From Chloroflexota bacterium (GTDB taxonomy: Bacteria > Chloroflexota > Dehalococcoidia > Lucifugimonadales > JACPQL01): DNA of 54,235 nucleotides. Position 1 is the first letter of the stretch. Each line of letters begins with the position of its first letter. The notes under the pieces are model-generated. The model was not told where the DNA came from, did no database searches, and saw only the letters and a list, made by a program, of their open reading frames with translations. Positions 24,908 to 33,691 of this stretch are shown one piece after another. A program made the translations under genes and the position numbers. Location: assembly GCA_016190445.1 (NCBI GenBank), contig JACPQL010000001.1:1-54235 (forward strand). Direction: 5' to 3'.

Positions 24908-26230
24908 CTAGTTCCGAAATAGCAGCGCCGCGCCTACCAGGACCAGGCCCGCCGCTATCAGAAAAACGATCTCAAAGCCCCCAAGAAGGGACGCCAGCCA
25001 CCCACCCAGCGAGGCCCCCACAATGCCTCCGGCATTGCCCACGGCCATATACAGGACCATGGACTCCTTCCAGCGGCCGGGGACGGCCAGTTGGGCCGTA
25101 GCCTCGGCCCCAGCCACCGCCAGGGCACCTCCCGAGATGCCCCATATCGCCACCAGCGGCAGGACCAGGGGCAGGGCAAGGTTGGCGGGCAGAAAAAAGC
25201 CCACCGCCGCAACGCCCACTATAGCGGCGCCGCGTACCAGAGACGCCACGCCCTGAATTTGCAGAGGCAGCAACTGCGCCATGCCATGGCTGAACGGTCG
25301 AGATACCAGATAGCTGGTCACCTTGAACCCGAGGACCGCCCCCATGGCTAGGGCCAGGGGGGCCCTCAGGTCCCGCACCAGATAGGTGTGAAGGCCAGAG
25401 AAGGACATGCCCATCCCTGCGAAGAGGATGAAGCTGAAGAGGAGGTAGTACACCAACTGGTCAGAGAGGAGTGGCAGTGGCCTGCGAGCAACACCGTAAA
25501 ACCCGGATATCTTTGTAGAGAGCATCAAGGAGGCATCTCTCTGGGTTACAGCAGACTGGTGCTTGCCGGCAGTTGCCAGGCATCGGCGGCTGTACATTGC
25601 ACCCACAACAGCAACCGCACCTATGATGCCGAACAGCAGTCTGATGGACATATCAGGCGGCCCAAACCGCCCGGCAGCGGCCAGCCACACCGCCGCCGCC
25701 GCCATCCCTATCGCCCCCCCGAGGGATGAGACCCTGTTCAGATGGCTGAACGCCTCGCTCCATCGGGAGCGAGGGACACCGCTGGAGGCCATTATGGGAG
25801 CAAGGGCCGTGGAAGGCGCCAGAAGAAGACCAAACAGCACCGCCAGGGTCAACGCCAGAAGGGTGCTGCTCACAGTGGCGAAAAGGGCCAGAGTGAGACC
25901 AACCCCTACCACTGAAAAGATGAAGAGGTTGTTGCTGTGGGACATGCGTGGGACAAGAAAGACGAGTGCCAGTATGCCGAGAGCAAATGCGATGCTGCCC
26001 ACCGCATCCAGCAGCCCGACCATGGCGGGCGACATGCCCAACACCGCCGCTCCCCAAAGGAGTGTCAGGCTGTCTCCTGATACCGCGCTTCCCTGGAACA
26101 GCCCGTAGCCGTACATCCACCGCGGCACTTTCAGTGGGCCGTCCTTGGACGCCGCTGGCCGCGCCTGGGTGGCGGGTGGCGCATCAAGGGCCGCCTGGGG
26201 CCTTGGCCTAATGAGGGTCTCAGTAGACAT
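24908..26230 (-). CDS. Major facilitator superfamily transporter
   Basis: 440 residues with about 12 predicted membrane helices, starting after a 35-residue Pro/Ala-rich cytoplasmic N terminus. The N half includes GYGLFQGSAVSGDSLTLLWGAAVLGMSPAMVGLLDAVGSIAFALG, and loop 2-3 carries VPRMSHSNN. The two halves are separated by a soluble loop around residues 215-235. It resembles the YNFM/multidrug-type MFS group; the substrate cannot be predicted. It has a strong promoter 60-90 nt upstream with overlapping inverted repeats, and the Cys-containing protein gene follows in the same operon. Confidence 0.85.
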   Translation of the reverse strand: MSTETLIRPRPQAALDAPPATQARPAASKDGPLKVPRWMYGYGLFQGSAVSGDSLTLLWGAAVLGMSPAMVGLLDAVGSIAFALGILALVFLVPRMSHSNNLFIFSVVGVGLTLALFATVSSTLLALTLAVLFGLLLAPSTALAPIMASSGVPRSRWSEAFSHLNRVSSLGGAIGMAAAAVWLAAAGRFGPPDMSIRLLFGIIGAVAVVGAMYSRRCLATAGKHQSAVTQRDASLMLSTKISGFYGVARRPLPLLSDQLVYYLLFSFILFAGMGMSFSGLHTYLVRDLRAPLALAMGAVLGFKVTSYLVSRPFSHGMAQLLPLQIQGVASLVRGAAIVGVAAVGFFLPANLALPLVLPLVAIWGISGGALAVAGAEATAQLAVPGRWKESMVLYMAVGNAGGIVGASLGGWLASLLGGFEIVFLIAAGLVLVGAALLFRN

Positions 26231-26862
26231 GCCGACCGGCTTCCATAAGGCACAACCTTCCAGGCAAAAGTGTATGCGAGCGAACAGCCGGAGTCTAGTA
26301 TTAGTCTAAGACTTTGTCAAGGACTTTTACCTCTTTCTACAGGGCGTTTTTACCCTCTCCTTTAGCGCTAGCGAGGGGGTAGGCGGCTCAGGACCAGATG
26401 CCCAGAACTCGCCTCCCCTATCCCAGATCCTTCGTCGTCCCGATGGTTCGAGGTCCTCACCACAGGCTCCGGGGGGACGTGGCAACCTGGCGGTGTGGTG
26501 GTGCGTCCCGTCCCCGCCAGATTGCTTCGCTCGCCCACTCGCTCGCAATGACGAGGCGCTGCCCTGGAGCAGGCGCATTTAGCTCCCCATGCAAGTCCCC
26601 GCAAAAGACCATGTCACTCTTCACACAGGGCCTTTGGGGTTATCCAAGGTCGGGTTTCCCACCCACCCTAACGTTGTCGGGAAGCTCAGAGGTAGCCCCC
26701 ACCCCAAGACTGGGAAAGGGCAAGATGAACAAATGTTCCTAGAACTGCGCTCTAGACCCCGCGCACTGGGAGCCGCAGGTGCTTGTGACGACAATAGCAA
26801 TGTTCTTGGCGTCTTCCCACGCCTGACGTGAAAAGCGCGTGGGAAAAGGGAGGCATAGCGAC
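26231..26862. other. Intergenic region with promoter/operator DNA and interspersed repeats
   Basis: 632 bp without a convincing gene. The left end has the MFS promoter (26292-26320). From about 26421 to 26575 it carries repeat DNA: CCCAGATCCTTCGTCGTCCC (26425-26444) is close to the inverse of the palindromic element at 53988-54101. AGATTGCTTCGCTCGCCCAC (26519-26538), followed by TCGCTCGCAATGACGAGG, is another common intergenic repeat. The remainder, 26580-26860, leads to the DUF5666 gene and shows GAAAAGCGCGTGGGAAAAGGGAGG with the ribosome binding site. Confidence 0.5.
26292..26320 (-). promoter_or_regulatory. Promoter of the MFS operon with possible operator
   Basis: On the minus strand a perfect TTGACA (26315-26320) is 17 nt from TAGACT (26292-26297). 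The spacer and -10 contain overlapping inverted repeats (AGTCTTAGACT; TAGACTAATACTAGACT), which could bind a repressor. Confidence 0.6.
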
Positions 26863-29298
26863 ATGAGACCGGAGCGATGGATGTCCAGGGTAAGAGTGAC
26901 CACATGGGCAGTGGCCCTGGCGGCCGTCCTGTTGCTGGGAGCGGCCTGCAAGGCCCAGGTCACAACCCAGGAGATGGAGGGCCTGCTCCAGGCCGTGGAC
27001 GGCAAACAGTTGGTGATAGCCCTGGACGACGGCACAAAGGTGCGTGTGGAAGCTGAGCAGTCCACCGACTCCGCTCAGGCGATGGTAGGACTGGACGTAC
27101 GGGTGAAGATCAGGACCGGGGACGACAACCCCAAGCTGGTCGAGATCCAGAGGTCCCCTCGTCAGGCCCTTGCGGTCCCTGGCATTCAGGTGGCCCCGGA
27201 GGACCTTCACGCCTCGGGCGCCATCGAGTCCATGGGCGCTGATGCGTGGGTAGTTGGCGGCAAGACCTTCAGGGTCAACTCAGCCACCACCCTGGACCAG
27301 GGGCTGGCCATGGGCGTGGCGGCGAAAGTGGAGTACATCACGCTCTCGGACGGCTCTCTGTTGGCCACCGAGATCGAGACCCAGGTCTCTGGCAAAGAGG
27401 TCGAGCAGGAGATGGAGGGCCGGCTCCAGGCAGTGGACGGCAAGCAGGTTGTGATAGCCCTGGACGACGGCACAAAGGTGCGACTAGAAGCTGAGCAGTC
27501 CGCCGATGCTGCCAGGGCGATGATAGGACAGGACGTGCGGGTCAAGGTCAGGACGGGCGACGATAACCCCAAGCTGGTCGAGATCCAGAAGTCGCCTCGT
27601 CAAGCCCTCGCAGTCCCTGGCATTCAGGTGGCCCCAGAGGACCTTCATGCCTCGGGCGCCATCGAGGCCATGGGCGCCGACGCCTGGGTAGTCGGTGGCA
27701 AGACCTTCAGGGTCAACTCGGCCACCATGCTGGACCAGGGGCTGGCCATGGGCGTGGCGGCGAAAGTGGAGTACATCACGCTCTCTGACGGCTCTCTGCT
27801 GGCCACCGAGATCGAGACCCAGGTCTCCGGCAGAGAGGCAGAGCATGAGATAAGGGGCAAACTCCAGGCAGTGGACGGAAAGCAGGCGGTGATAGCCCTG
27901 GACGACGGCAGCAAGGTGCGCGTGGAGGTCGAGAAGTCCTCCGGCGACCTGGAAGAGATGGTAGGAGAGGACGTGCGGGTCAAGATCGAGGCGGGCGACG
28001 ACAACCCCAAGCTCGCCGAGATCGAGAAGTCCTCTGACGACGCCCTTGACATCCCGGGGCTGGAAGCAACCCCCGAGGACTTTCATTTCTCGGGCGCCAT
28101 CGAGTCTATGGGCGCCGATGCCTGGGTAGTCGGTGGCAAGACCTTCAGCGTCAACGCGGCCACCATGCTGGACCAGGGGCTGGCCATGGGCGTGGCAGCA
28201 GAGGTGGAGTTCATCATGCTCTCTGATGGCTCGCTTCTGGCCACCCAGATCGAGACCCCGGCCTCTGACGATGCACTCACAGGGACAGGAGAGGTGGCTG
28301 AGGACTTCTCCCTCACCGGCGTAATCCAGTCCTTGACGGCGGACCAGGTGGTCATTGGAGACAAGAGCCTAAGGATGGACGCTAACACCGTCCTGGATAT
28401 GGGGCTCGGTGTTGGCATGCTGGCCAGGGCGGAGTTTGTGGTGCAGGCCGACGGCTCGCTCCTCGCCCTGGAGGTGGAGACCGATACCCCTGGGCTGGCG
28501 GAGTTGGAGCAGGAGAATTTCACCGCCACCGGGCCTCTTGAGTCCATGCAGTCCGGCATGGTCATGGTGGACGGCAGAAGCTTCAAGACCGATGCCACCA
28601 CAATCCTTGACAACGGCCTGGCCCAGGGTGTGCTGGTCAAGGTGGAGTTCGAACTTCTGCCCGATGGCACGATGCACGCCCTGGAGGTGGAGACGACGGG
28701 GATTGACGAAGGGACGGACCTCTACTTCTCCGGAGTCATCCAGTCCATGGGTGCCAGCGCCTTCGTCATCGGCGGCAAGACCTTCACCGTGGACGCCGCC
28801 ACCGTCCTGGACCAGAACCTGGCAGTGGGGGTGCTGGTCAACGTGCAGTTCGTTGTCCAGCCAGACGGCTCCCTGCGGGCACTCGAAATAGAGGACACCG
28901 GTTTTGAGTTCACCGGGCTGCTCCAGGTGGTGTCGCCCAACGCCTACACCATCGGCGGCAGGACATTCCAGGTGGGCGCGGCCACCCTCATTGACCGCGG
29001 CCTCAAGGTGCGGAAGCTGGCAAAGGTCCACTTCACCATGCAGCCTGACGGCTCCTTCCTGGCCCTAGAGATCAAGACCGTCAAGAGCAAGGTGCAAGGC
29101 TTCTCCTTCAAGGCGGTGGTGCAGTCCATGAGCGCCACCTCCCTGGTGGCCAGCGGACAGACCTTCCAGATTGACGCCACTACCACCATCGGCGCGGGCG
29201 TCGCCGTAGGGATCGAGGTAGACGTCCATTTCGACATCAAACCGGGCGGCACCCTGGTCGCTCTGTCAGTCCAGAAAGCGGGGGTGACTAAGAAGTAG
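26863..29298 (+). CDS. Large repeat-built DUF5666-domain lipoprotein
   Basis: 811 residues from ATG 26863, with GGGAGG 10 nt upstream (an in-frame GTG at 26839 precedes that site). Signal peptide with lipobox LLGAAC (about residues 23-28) predicts a lipoprotein. The rest consists of DUF5666-like beta domains. A type-A unit (LQAVDGKQxVIALDDGTKV...DDNPKLVEI) plus a type-B unit (SGAIESMGADAWVVGGKTF...SDGSLLATEIET) is repeated three times almost identically, with an exact 438-bp period (26971, 27409, 27847). Five more diverged type-B units follow. In total there are three A and eight B units. The function is unknown; surface adhesion or binding is conceivable. Near-identity of the first three units shows recent tandem duplication. 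Confidence 0.85.
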   Translation: MRPERWMSRVRVTTWAVALAAVLLLGAACKAQVTTQEMEGLLQAVDGKQLVIALDDGTKVRVEAEQSTDSAQAMVGLDVRVKIRTGDDNPKLVEIQRSPRQALAVPGIQVAPEDLHASGAIESMGADAWVVGGKTFRVNSATTLDQGLAMGVAAKVEYITLSDGSLLATEIETQVSGKEVEQEMEGRLQAVDGKQVVIALDDGTKVRLEAEQSADAARAMIGQDVRVKVRTGDDNPKLVEIQKSPRQALAVPGIQVAPEDLHASGAIEAMGADAWVVGGKTFRVNSATMLDQGLAMGVAAKVEYITLSDGSLLATEIETQVSGREAEHEIRGKLQAVDGKQAVIALDDGSKVRVEVEKSSGDLEEMVGEDVRVKIEAGDDNPKLAEIEKSSDDALDIPGLEATPEDFHFSGAIESMGADAWVVGGKTFSVNAATMLDQGLAMGVAAEVEFIMLSDGSLLATQIETPASDDALTGTGEVAEDFSLTGVIQSLTADQVVIGDKSLRMDANTVLDMGLGVGMLARAEFVVQADGSLLALEVETDTPGLAELEQENFTATGPLESMQSGMVMVDGRSFKTDATTILDNGLAQGVLVKVEFELLPDGTMHALEVETTGIDEGTDLYFSGVIQSMGASAFVIGGKTFTVDAATVLDQNLAVGVLVNVQFVVQPDGSLRALEIEDTGFEFTGLLQVVSPNAYTIGGRTFQVGAATLIDRGLKVRKLAKVHFTMQPDGSFLALEIKTVKSKVQGFSFKAVVQSMSATSLVASGQTFQIDATTTIGAGVAVGIEVDVHFDIKPGGTLVALSVQKAGVTKK
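26971..28284 (+). repeat. Three tandem 438-bp repeats inside the DUF5666 gene
   Basis: Units begin at 26971, 27409 and 27847, each opening with GAGAT(G/A) and coding for one A plus one B domain (146 codons). The first two are the most similar, the third more diverged. The in-frame period allows copy-number change without frameshift. Confidence 0.9.
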
Positions 29299-29323
29299 CC
29301 CCAAGCTTTCCTGGGAGACACTC

Positions 29324-29362
29324 AAAGCCCTGAAGGGGGACTCTGTCCCCCTTCAGGGCTTT
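29324..29362. terminator. Strong bidirectional terminator between the DUF5666 gene and corA
   Basis: A perfect 17-bp stem, AAAGCCCTGAAGGGGGA (29324-29340) with TCCCCCTTCAGGGCTTT (29346-29362), loop CTCTG. The stem starts with A's and ends with T's on both strands, fitting two convergent genes. Confidence 0.85.
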
Positions 29363-29441
29363 CTCGTGGGGGAGCTGACGGCAACGCCCGGAGAAGAAAA
29401 CAGGTGCAGAGAGCAACCAGAGCAGCGGGGCGGAGAGTGTC

Positions 29442-30404
29442 CTACACCCATCTCCGAAGGCGGAAGAAGGCCAGGAGCGCCAGAGAGAGTATCCCCATGA
29501 TGCCCAGGAGCACCAGGAAAGCCCACGGGCTGCCGCCCATGGGCAGGTGCACGTTCATGCCGTAGAGGCTGGACACTACCAGGAAGGGGAGTATCAAGCT
29601 GGCAAAGACGGTGAGAATGCGCATGACCGTGTTGGTCATCTGCGAGGTCAGCGAGTCGTAGGTCTCGTGCAGGCCGTCCACCACCTCCCACAGGTCCTCC
29701 AGCTCCACCCGTAGCTTGCGCATGTGGTCCGCCAGGTCCCCGAAGTAGACCTCCTCCTCAACTTTGAGAGAGGGGTACTCCTTGGCCTCCATGGCCTCCA
29801 GCACTTCGATCTGGGGCCGGACGATGCGCCGATAGGCCAGTATGTCCCGACGCAGCAGGGCCAGGTCGCGCAGAACGGCCCCTTCCCTGCGGTCGAACAT
29901 CCGCCCCTCCACCTGGTCCACACTGCCGATGATCGCGTTCAAGATGGGAAAACAGTGGTCCACCAGAACGTCCAGGATGTGGTACAGGAGCAGGCCAGAG
30001 CCGCGGCCCATGGTCTGCCCTCGCCGCTCATCGCTCATGCGGCAGTCCTGGAACAACTTGGCCAGCGGGCGCAACTCACCGCCGTGGACGGTCACCACGT
30101 AGGTGGCCCCGACGAAGATGGACACTTGCCTGGGCCTGGTCAGGCGCACGCCGTGGTCGAATTCGGGGAAATGCATCACCAGGAACAGATGATCGGAGTG
30201 CTCGTCTAGCTTTGGGAGCTGCACCCAGCTAAGGCAGTCGTCCAGGCTCAAAGGGTGAAACCGGAAGCGTTCGCTGAGATACGACATCTCCGCCAGGGTG
30301 GGGCGTTCCACGTTTACCCACGTGAGCCCCTGGTGGTCAATGGTCTGGATACTGAGAGGGCGCCCCGCTGCGTCGGTGGCTTTCATGGTGAAGCCCGCTT
30401 CCAC
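29442..30404 (-). CDS. corA: CorA-family Mg2+ transporter
   Basis: 320 residues. A large cytoplasmic N-terminal domain (about 1-255) with VNVERPTLAEMSYLSERFRFHPLSLDD is followed by the long stalk helix (about 200-260, LRKLRVELEDLWEVVDGLHETYDSLTSQMTNTVMRILTV). Two C-terminal membrane helices have the diagnostic YGMN motif (SSLYGMNVHLP) in the loop between them. A short basic end (RLRRWV) completes the protein. It forms a pentameric channel for Mg2+ (possibly Co2+ or Ni2+). Monocistronic, converging on the DUF5666 gene. Confidence 0.94.
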   Translation of the reverse strand: MEAGFTMKATDAAGRPLSIQTIDHQGLTWVNVERPTLAEMSYLSERFRFHPLSLDDCLSWVQLPKLDEHSDHLFLVMHFPEFDHGVRLTRPRQVSIFVGATYVVTVHGGELRPLAKLFQDCRMSDERRGQTMGRGSGLLLYHILDVLVDHCFPILNAIIGSVDQVEGRMFDRREGAVLRDLALLRRDILAYRRIVRPQIEVLEAMEAKEYPSLKVEEEVYFGDLADHMRKLRVELEDLWEVVDGLHETYDSLTSQMTNTVMRILTVFASLILPFLVVSSLYGMNVHLPMGGSPWAFLVLLGIMGILSLALLAFFRLRRWV

Positions 30405-30560
30405 GGCGCGGGCGCAAGCATTGTACGTACCGGTGGCGTGCCCTGCAAGGCCGCGCCACCGACTCTAAGAGCAGGACTGCTGCAAGAACCGCCGCCAAAT
30501 TGGGGTGCTGCCCGCCACCAACGGGGTCTTGCTCTTGGAAATCACCCCTTGGGGGCGATG

Positions 30561-31193
30561 CTACCCCCTCTCCGCATCCAACCACGGGCCCACCCGCGAC
30601 CATACCTGACGGGACACCTGGCGGGGAGGGAGGCTGGCGTCAACCATCAGCCACAACTCTGGCGCAAGCCTGGCCTGAGCAAGGTACCCCTCTCTGACCC
30701 TGCGATGGAACTCCAGATGAGCCCGCTCAAACCGGTCGGGCACCCCCGCCTTGCGCTGGAGGCCTAGCTCCGGTGCAACATCCATATATACCGTCAGGTC
30801 CGGGGCCAGCCCGCCAGTGGCCATGTCACTAATCTGGGCCGCCGTGCTGGCCCCCAGCTCGCGCCCGTACCCCTGATAGGCGATGGTTGAAGCGCTGAAC
30901 CTATCACAGATGACGATGCGGCCCTCCGCTAGAGCGGGGCGTATGACCTGGTCCACCAGAAGGGCCCGGGAAGCAGCGAAGAGGAACAACTCCACCCTGG
31001 GGCTCAGGGTGTGGGAGGACCGGAGCAACCGCCGGATGGCTTCGCCCCCGGGGGTGCCGCCCGGCTCCCTGGCCACCACCACCGAGTAACCACGCCGAAT
31101 AAGGCGTCTCCGCAACGCTCTGACCTGGGTGGTCTTACCGCTGCCTTCGCCCCCCTCGAAGACGATGAAGCGCCCAGCCACAGCCCACTTCAC
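30561..31193 (-). CDS. tmk: Thymidylate kinase
   Basis: Phosphorylates dTMP to dTDP. 210 residues from GTG 31193: P-loop FEGGEGSGKTTQ (about residues 10-21), REPGGTPGGEAIRRLL (dTMP-binding region), CDRFSASTIAYQGYGRELG (the DRF/Y motif), and the lid/late motif PDLTVYMDVAPELGLQRK. It ends with the expected Asp-containing strand (LWLMVDASLP). The longer reading from 31295 would add 34 Ser/Thr/Pro-rich residues overlapping the upstream gene, so I reject it. The start is 1 nt after the R3H ATPase stop, so this is the last gene of the pdxS operon. Confidence 0.93.
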   Translation of the reverse strand: MKWAVAGRFIVFEGGEGSGKTTQVRALRRRLIRRGYSVVVAREPGGTPGGEAIRRLLRSSHTLSPRVELFLFAASRALLVDQVIRPALAEGRIVICDRFSASTIAYQGYGRELGASTAAQISDMATGGLAPDLTVYMDVAPELGLQRKAGVPDRFERAHLEFHRRVREGYLAQARLAPELWLMVDASLPPRQVSRQVWSRVGPWLDAERG

Positions 31194-31194
31194 A

Positions 31195-32709
31195 CTACGG
31201 GCGGTAGATGGTGACCCGGCGGTTGGGGTCACGCCCGGTGCTTTGGGAGCGGAGACGGTGCCGCTCGGCGACGTGGTGCTGGAGACGCCGGACAAAGGCG
31301 CTCTGGGGTCTCAACTCCACCGACGTCTCTCCGTTCAGCACCCGCTCTGCCGCCTCTTCAGCCTCCGCCAGAGGGGCTGGAAGCGTCTCCGTGCTCTCCC
31401 CCTGGGACATCTCGCGAGCGAACTGCTCCAACTGGGGCACCGTGTTCCTGCGCAGCACAAAGACGGGCTTGCCCTTCTCCTTGGCCTCGTGCAGCAGCCT
31501 GGAGCCCCGCCGAAAATGCGCCTTGGTGGTCAGGAGCACGTCCGCCTCTCCCAGGTCCTCCACCACCTCAACGGAGAGACGAGCGCTGCGGGCCGCCTCC
31601 TCCAACCTGGCCCTGCTCACGCCAAAGGCGTGGACCCGGGTGCGGGCCACCCCGCCATTACCTGCGGCGGTGGGTGCCGCAACCTCAGGAGGGGAGACCT
31701 CCTTGGCCTGGAGGCCGGCACGATGGACCTTTCCTCCGGCATCCACCCAGCGGACCTCTGGAGCGGCGGGCACGCCCCGTAGCATGCGGTCAACTGTATG
31801 GGCCACGTCCTGGTGGACTGCAACCCTGTCCCAGCTCTGGATCTCCACCAGGATATCGAAGGTAGGAGGCGCCTTGCGCTCCAGGATGCTCTTTTGAGTA
31901 CGGCGGCGCCTGGCCTCTTCATCGCCCAGGGTAACGGTCTGGATACCGCCCACCAGGTCACTCAGGGTGGGGTTGACGATCAGGTTCTCCAGAGTGTTGC
32001 CGTGAGCGGTGGCGATGAGCTGCACCCCCCTTTCAGCTATGGTGCGGGCAGCAGCAGCCTCCAGTTCAGTGCCCATCTCGTCTATGATGATCACCTCAGG
32101 CATGTGGTTCTCCACCGCCTCGATCATCACCGCGTGCTGAAGGGATGGGGTGCGCACCTGCATGCGGCGCGCGCGCCCTATGGATGGGTGGGGGATGTCC
32201 CCGTCCCCGGCGATCTCATTGGAGGTGTCCACGATGATGACCCTCTTCCGGGCCTCATCGGCCAGCACTCGCGCCGCCTCCCTGAGCATGGTGGTCTTGC
32301 CCACACCGGGGCGCCCCAGCAGCAGGATGCCGCGACCGGAGAAGATCAGGTCTTCCACCACCTTCATCGTCCCGAAGACCGCCCGCCCTACCCGGCAACT
32401 GAGGCCAACGATCTTTCCGCTGCGATTGCGGATGGCGGAGATGCGGTGGAGCGTCCGCTCGATGCCGGCGCGGTTATCGTCACCAAAGGCGCTGAGGCGC
32501 GAGACCACGTATTGAATGTCCTCCTCCGTCACCTCCTGGGAGCCCAGGCAAACGTCCTTCGCCACGAATCGCGCCTCGGGCAATCGCCCCAGGTCCATCA
32601 CCACCTCCAGGAGTTCCTCTCCACCCTTATATCCGGCCAGCTCCCGCTTTATCCGTGGTGGCAGTCTCTCCAGCAGCGCTTGAAGGTCATCCACAATCGT
32701 CTTTTGCAT
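31195..32709 (-). CDS. AAA ATPase with C-terminal R3H nucleic-acid-binding domain (Ycf45/SpoIIIAA-like)
   Basis: 504 residues. The N-terminal helical part resembles stage III sporulation protein AA (about 1-80). The ATPase domain has Walker A LLGRPGVGKTTMLREAAR (about 131-148), Walker B EVIIIDEMGTELEAAAA, and IATAHGNTLENLIVNPTLSDLVGG. A variable linker (about 330-450) follows. A C-terminal R3H domain has FVRRLQHHVAERHRLRSQSTG (RxxxH motif, about 471-491). Such proteins occur in cyanobacteria, plastids (Ycf45) and Chloroflexota. Role in single-stranded nucleic acid binding is predicted, cellular process unknown. It precedes tmk by 1 nt. Confidence 0.9.
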   Translation of the reverse strand: MQKTIVDDLQALLERLPPRIKRELAGYKGGEELLEVVMDLGRLPEARFVAKDVCLGSQEVTEEDIQYVVSRLSAFGDDNRAGIERTLHRISAIRNRSGKIVGLSCRVGRAVFGTMKVVEDLIFSGRGILLLGRPGVGKTTMLREAARVLADEARKRVIIVDTSNEIAGDGDIPHPSIGRARRMQVRTPSLQHAVMIEAVENHMPEVIIIDEMGTELEAAAARTIAERGVQLIATAHGNTLENLIVNPTLSDLVGGIQTVTLGDEEARRRRTQKSILERKAPPTFDILVEIQSWDRVAVHQDVAHTVDRMLRGVPAAPEVRWVDAGGKVHRAGLQAKEVSPPEVAAPTAAGNGGVARTRVHAFGVSRARLEEAARSARLSVEVVEDLGEADVLLTTKAHFRRGSRLLHEAKEKGKPVFVLRRNTVPQLEQFAREMSQGESTETLPAPLAEAEEAAERVLNGETSVELRPQSAFVRRLQHHVAERHRLRSQSTGRDPNRRVTIYRP

Positions 32710-32773
32710 CGCTCCCGGCCACTCCTATGTTTGGATCGAGCCATGCCAGGTGTTCCGGGTGGCGTTTTCTCCC

Positions 32774-33691
32774 TCACACGTTGGCTGGCACCAAGAGAGT
32801 TTCCCGTACTCGCTCCGTCATTGATTTGACCAGGACAAGTAGCCGCGCCGTTTCGCGGAACCCATTTTTCTTCAGCAAAGTGGAGACGGACGTCTGGTAT
32901 TCGGGGGTAGGCCACACCACCACACCCTTGGGCCCCGCCTTCCGTCGGACGAAGTCCGTCAGCGCTGGCGCTGCCCACGGCGTCTCGGGGTGCACCAGCG
33001 CCTCCACAGTGGCAGCCCTGCCCCGTCTGCTCATGCGCGCCAGAGCTACCACCTTCCCCTCATGCTCCCAGACGCACTCGCAAGGCCGTTCCACAAGGGG
33101 CTCCTGGGCATCCCGCCACTGCTCCAGGGTCAGGCCATACGCGGAGCGCACCTGAGGCGGTGTGGTGGCATTGTAGAGGCGGAAAATGGCGTGGTCGTCC
33201 CCAGGCGCCCTGGGGCGTAGCTCCCCCTGTGCCGGGGCCGCCGAGGAGGCAATGCCCTGCCCTTCATACACCACCTCAGCCACACTGGAAAAGAAGCCCG
33301 AACGGTGTGCCACCGCCGTTAGCGGACTATCCTCGCGCAGCCTGAGAAAGAGCCTCTCTGCTCCCTGTGTGGCAGCATAGGCGCTGCAATGCTCCAGCAA
33401 CTCAGAGCAGCTATCCCAAGCCTCCTGCGAGACGCGGAGGTGTGTGAGTTCCCAGGCACGTGGCCCACTGCGGCGCTGCACCGTGGCGACGGCCAGGAGC
33501 CGCAGGCCTGCCACCAGGGCGAGGGCGTGCAGCCTGCGGTTGGGGGCAAGACCATCTCGGACCAGGTGGGCCAGGAACAGTCTCCCCACCCCGGATGGAG
33601 GCCCGCGCCTGGTGCACACCAGGTCTGGCCCCTTCGGCCCGCCCGTCAGGACCTGCCCGGGCAGATCGCTCAGTCGGAGAGTACGGATCAT
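32774..33691 (-). CDS. GNAT-type acetyltransferase-like protein
   Basis: 305 residues from ATG 33691, whose start overlaps the pdxT stop by 4 nt (ATGA). It probably contains two GNAT-like halves: an N-terminal one around LTHLRVSQEAWDSCSELLEHCSAYAATQGAERLFLRL (about 85-121), and a C-terminal one around EGKVVALARMSRRGRAATVEALVHPETP (about 220-247). The acetyl-CoA loop is not well conserved, so activity is uncertain. Acetylation of an unknown acceptor or a purely structural role are both possible. Coupling to pdxT suggests shared transcription only. Confidence 0.72.
   Translation of the reverse strand: MIRTLRLSDLPGQVLTGGPKGPDLVCTRRGPPSGVGRLFLAHLVRDGLAPNRRLHALALVAGLRLLAVATVQRRSGPRAWELTHLRVSQEAWDSCSELLEHCSAYAATQGAERLFLRLREDSPLTAVAHRSGFFSSVAEVVYEGQGIASSAAPAQGELRPRAPGDDHAIFRLYNATTPPQVRSAYGLTLEQWRDAQEPLVERPCECVWEHEGKVVALARMSRRGRAATVEALVHPETPWAAPALTDFVRRKAGPKGVVVWPTPEYQTSVSTLLKKNGFRETARLLVLVKSMTERVRETLLVPANV

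Noticed and set aside
30561-31295. Longer thymidylate kinase reading from 31295
   Set aside because: Adds a Ser/Thr/Pro-rich segment overlapping the R3H ATPase gene; family proteins start close to the P-loop.
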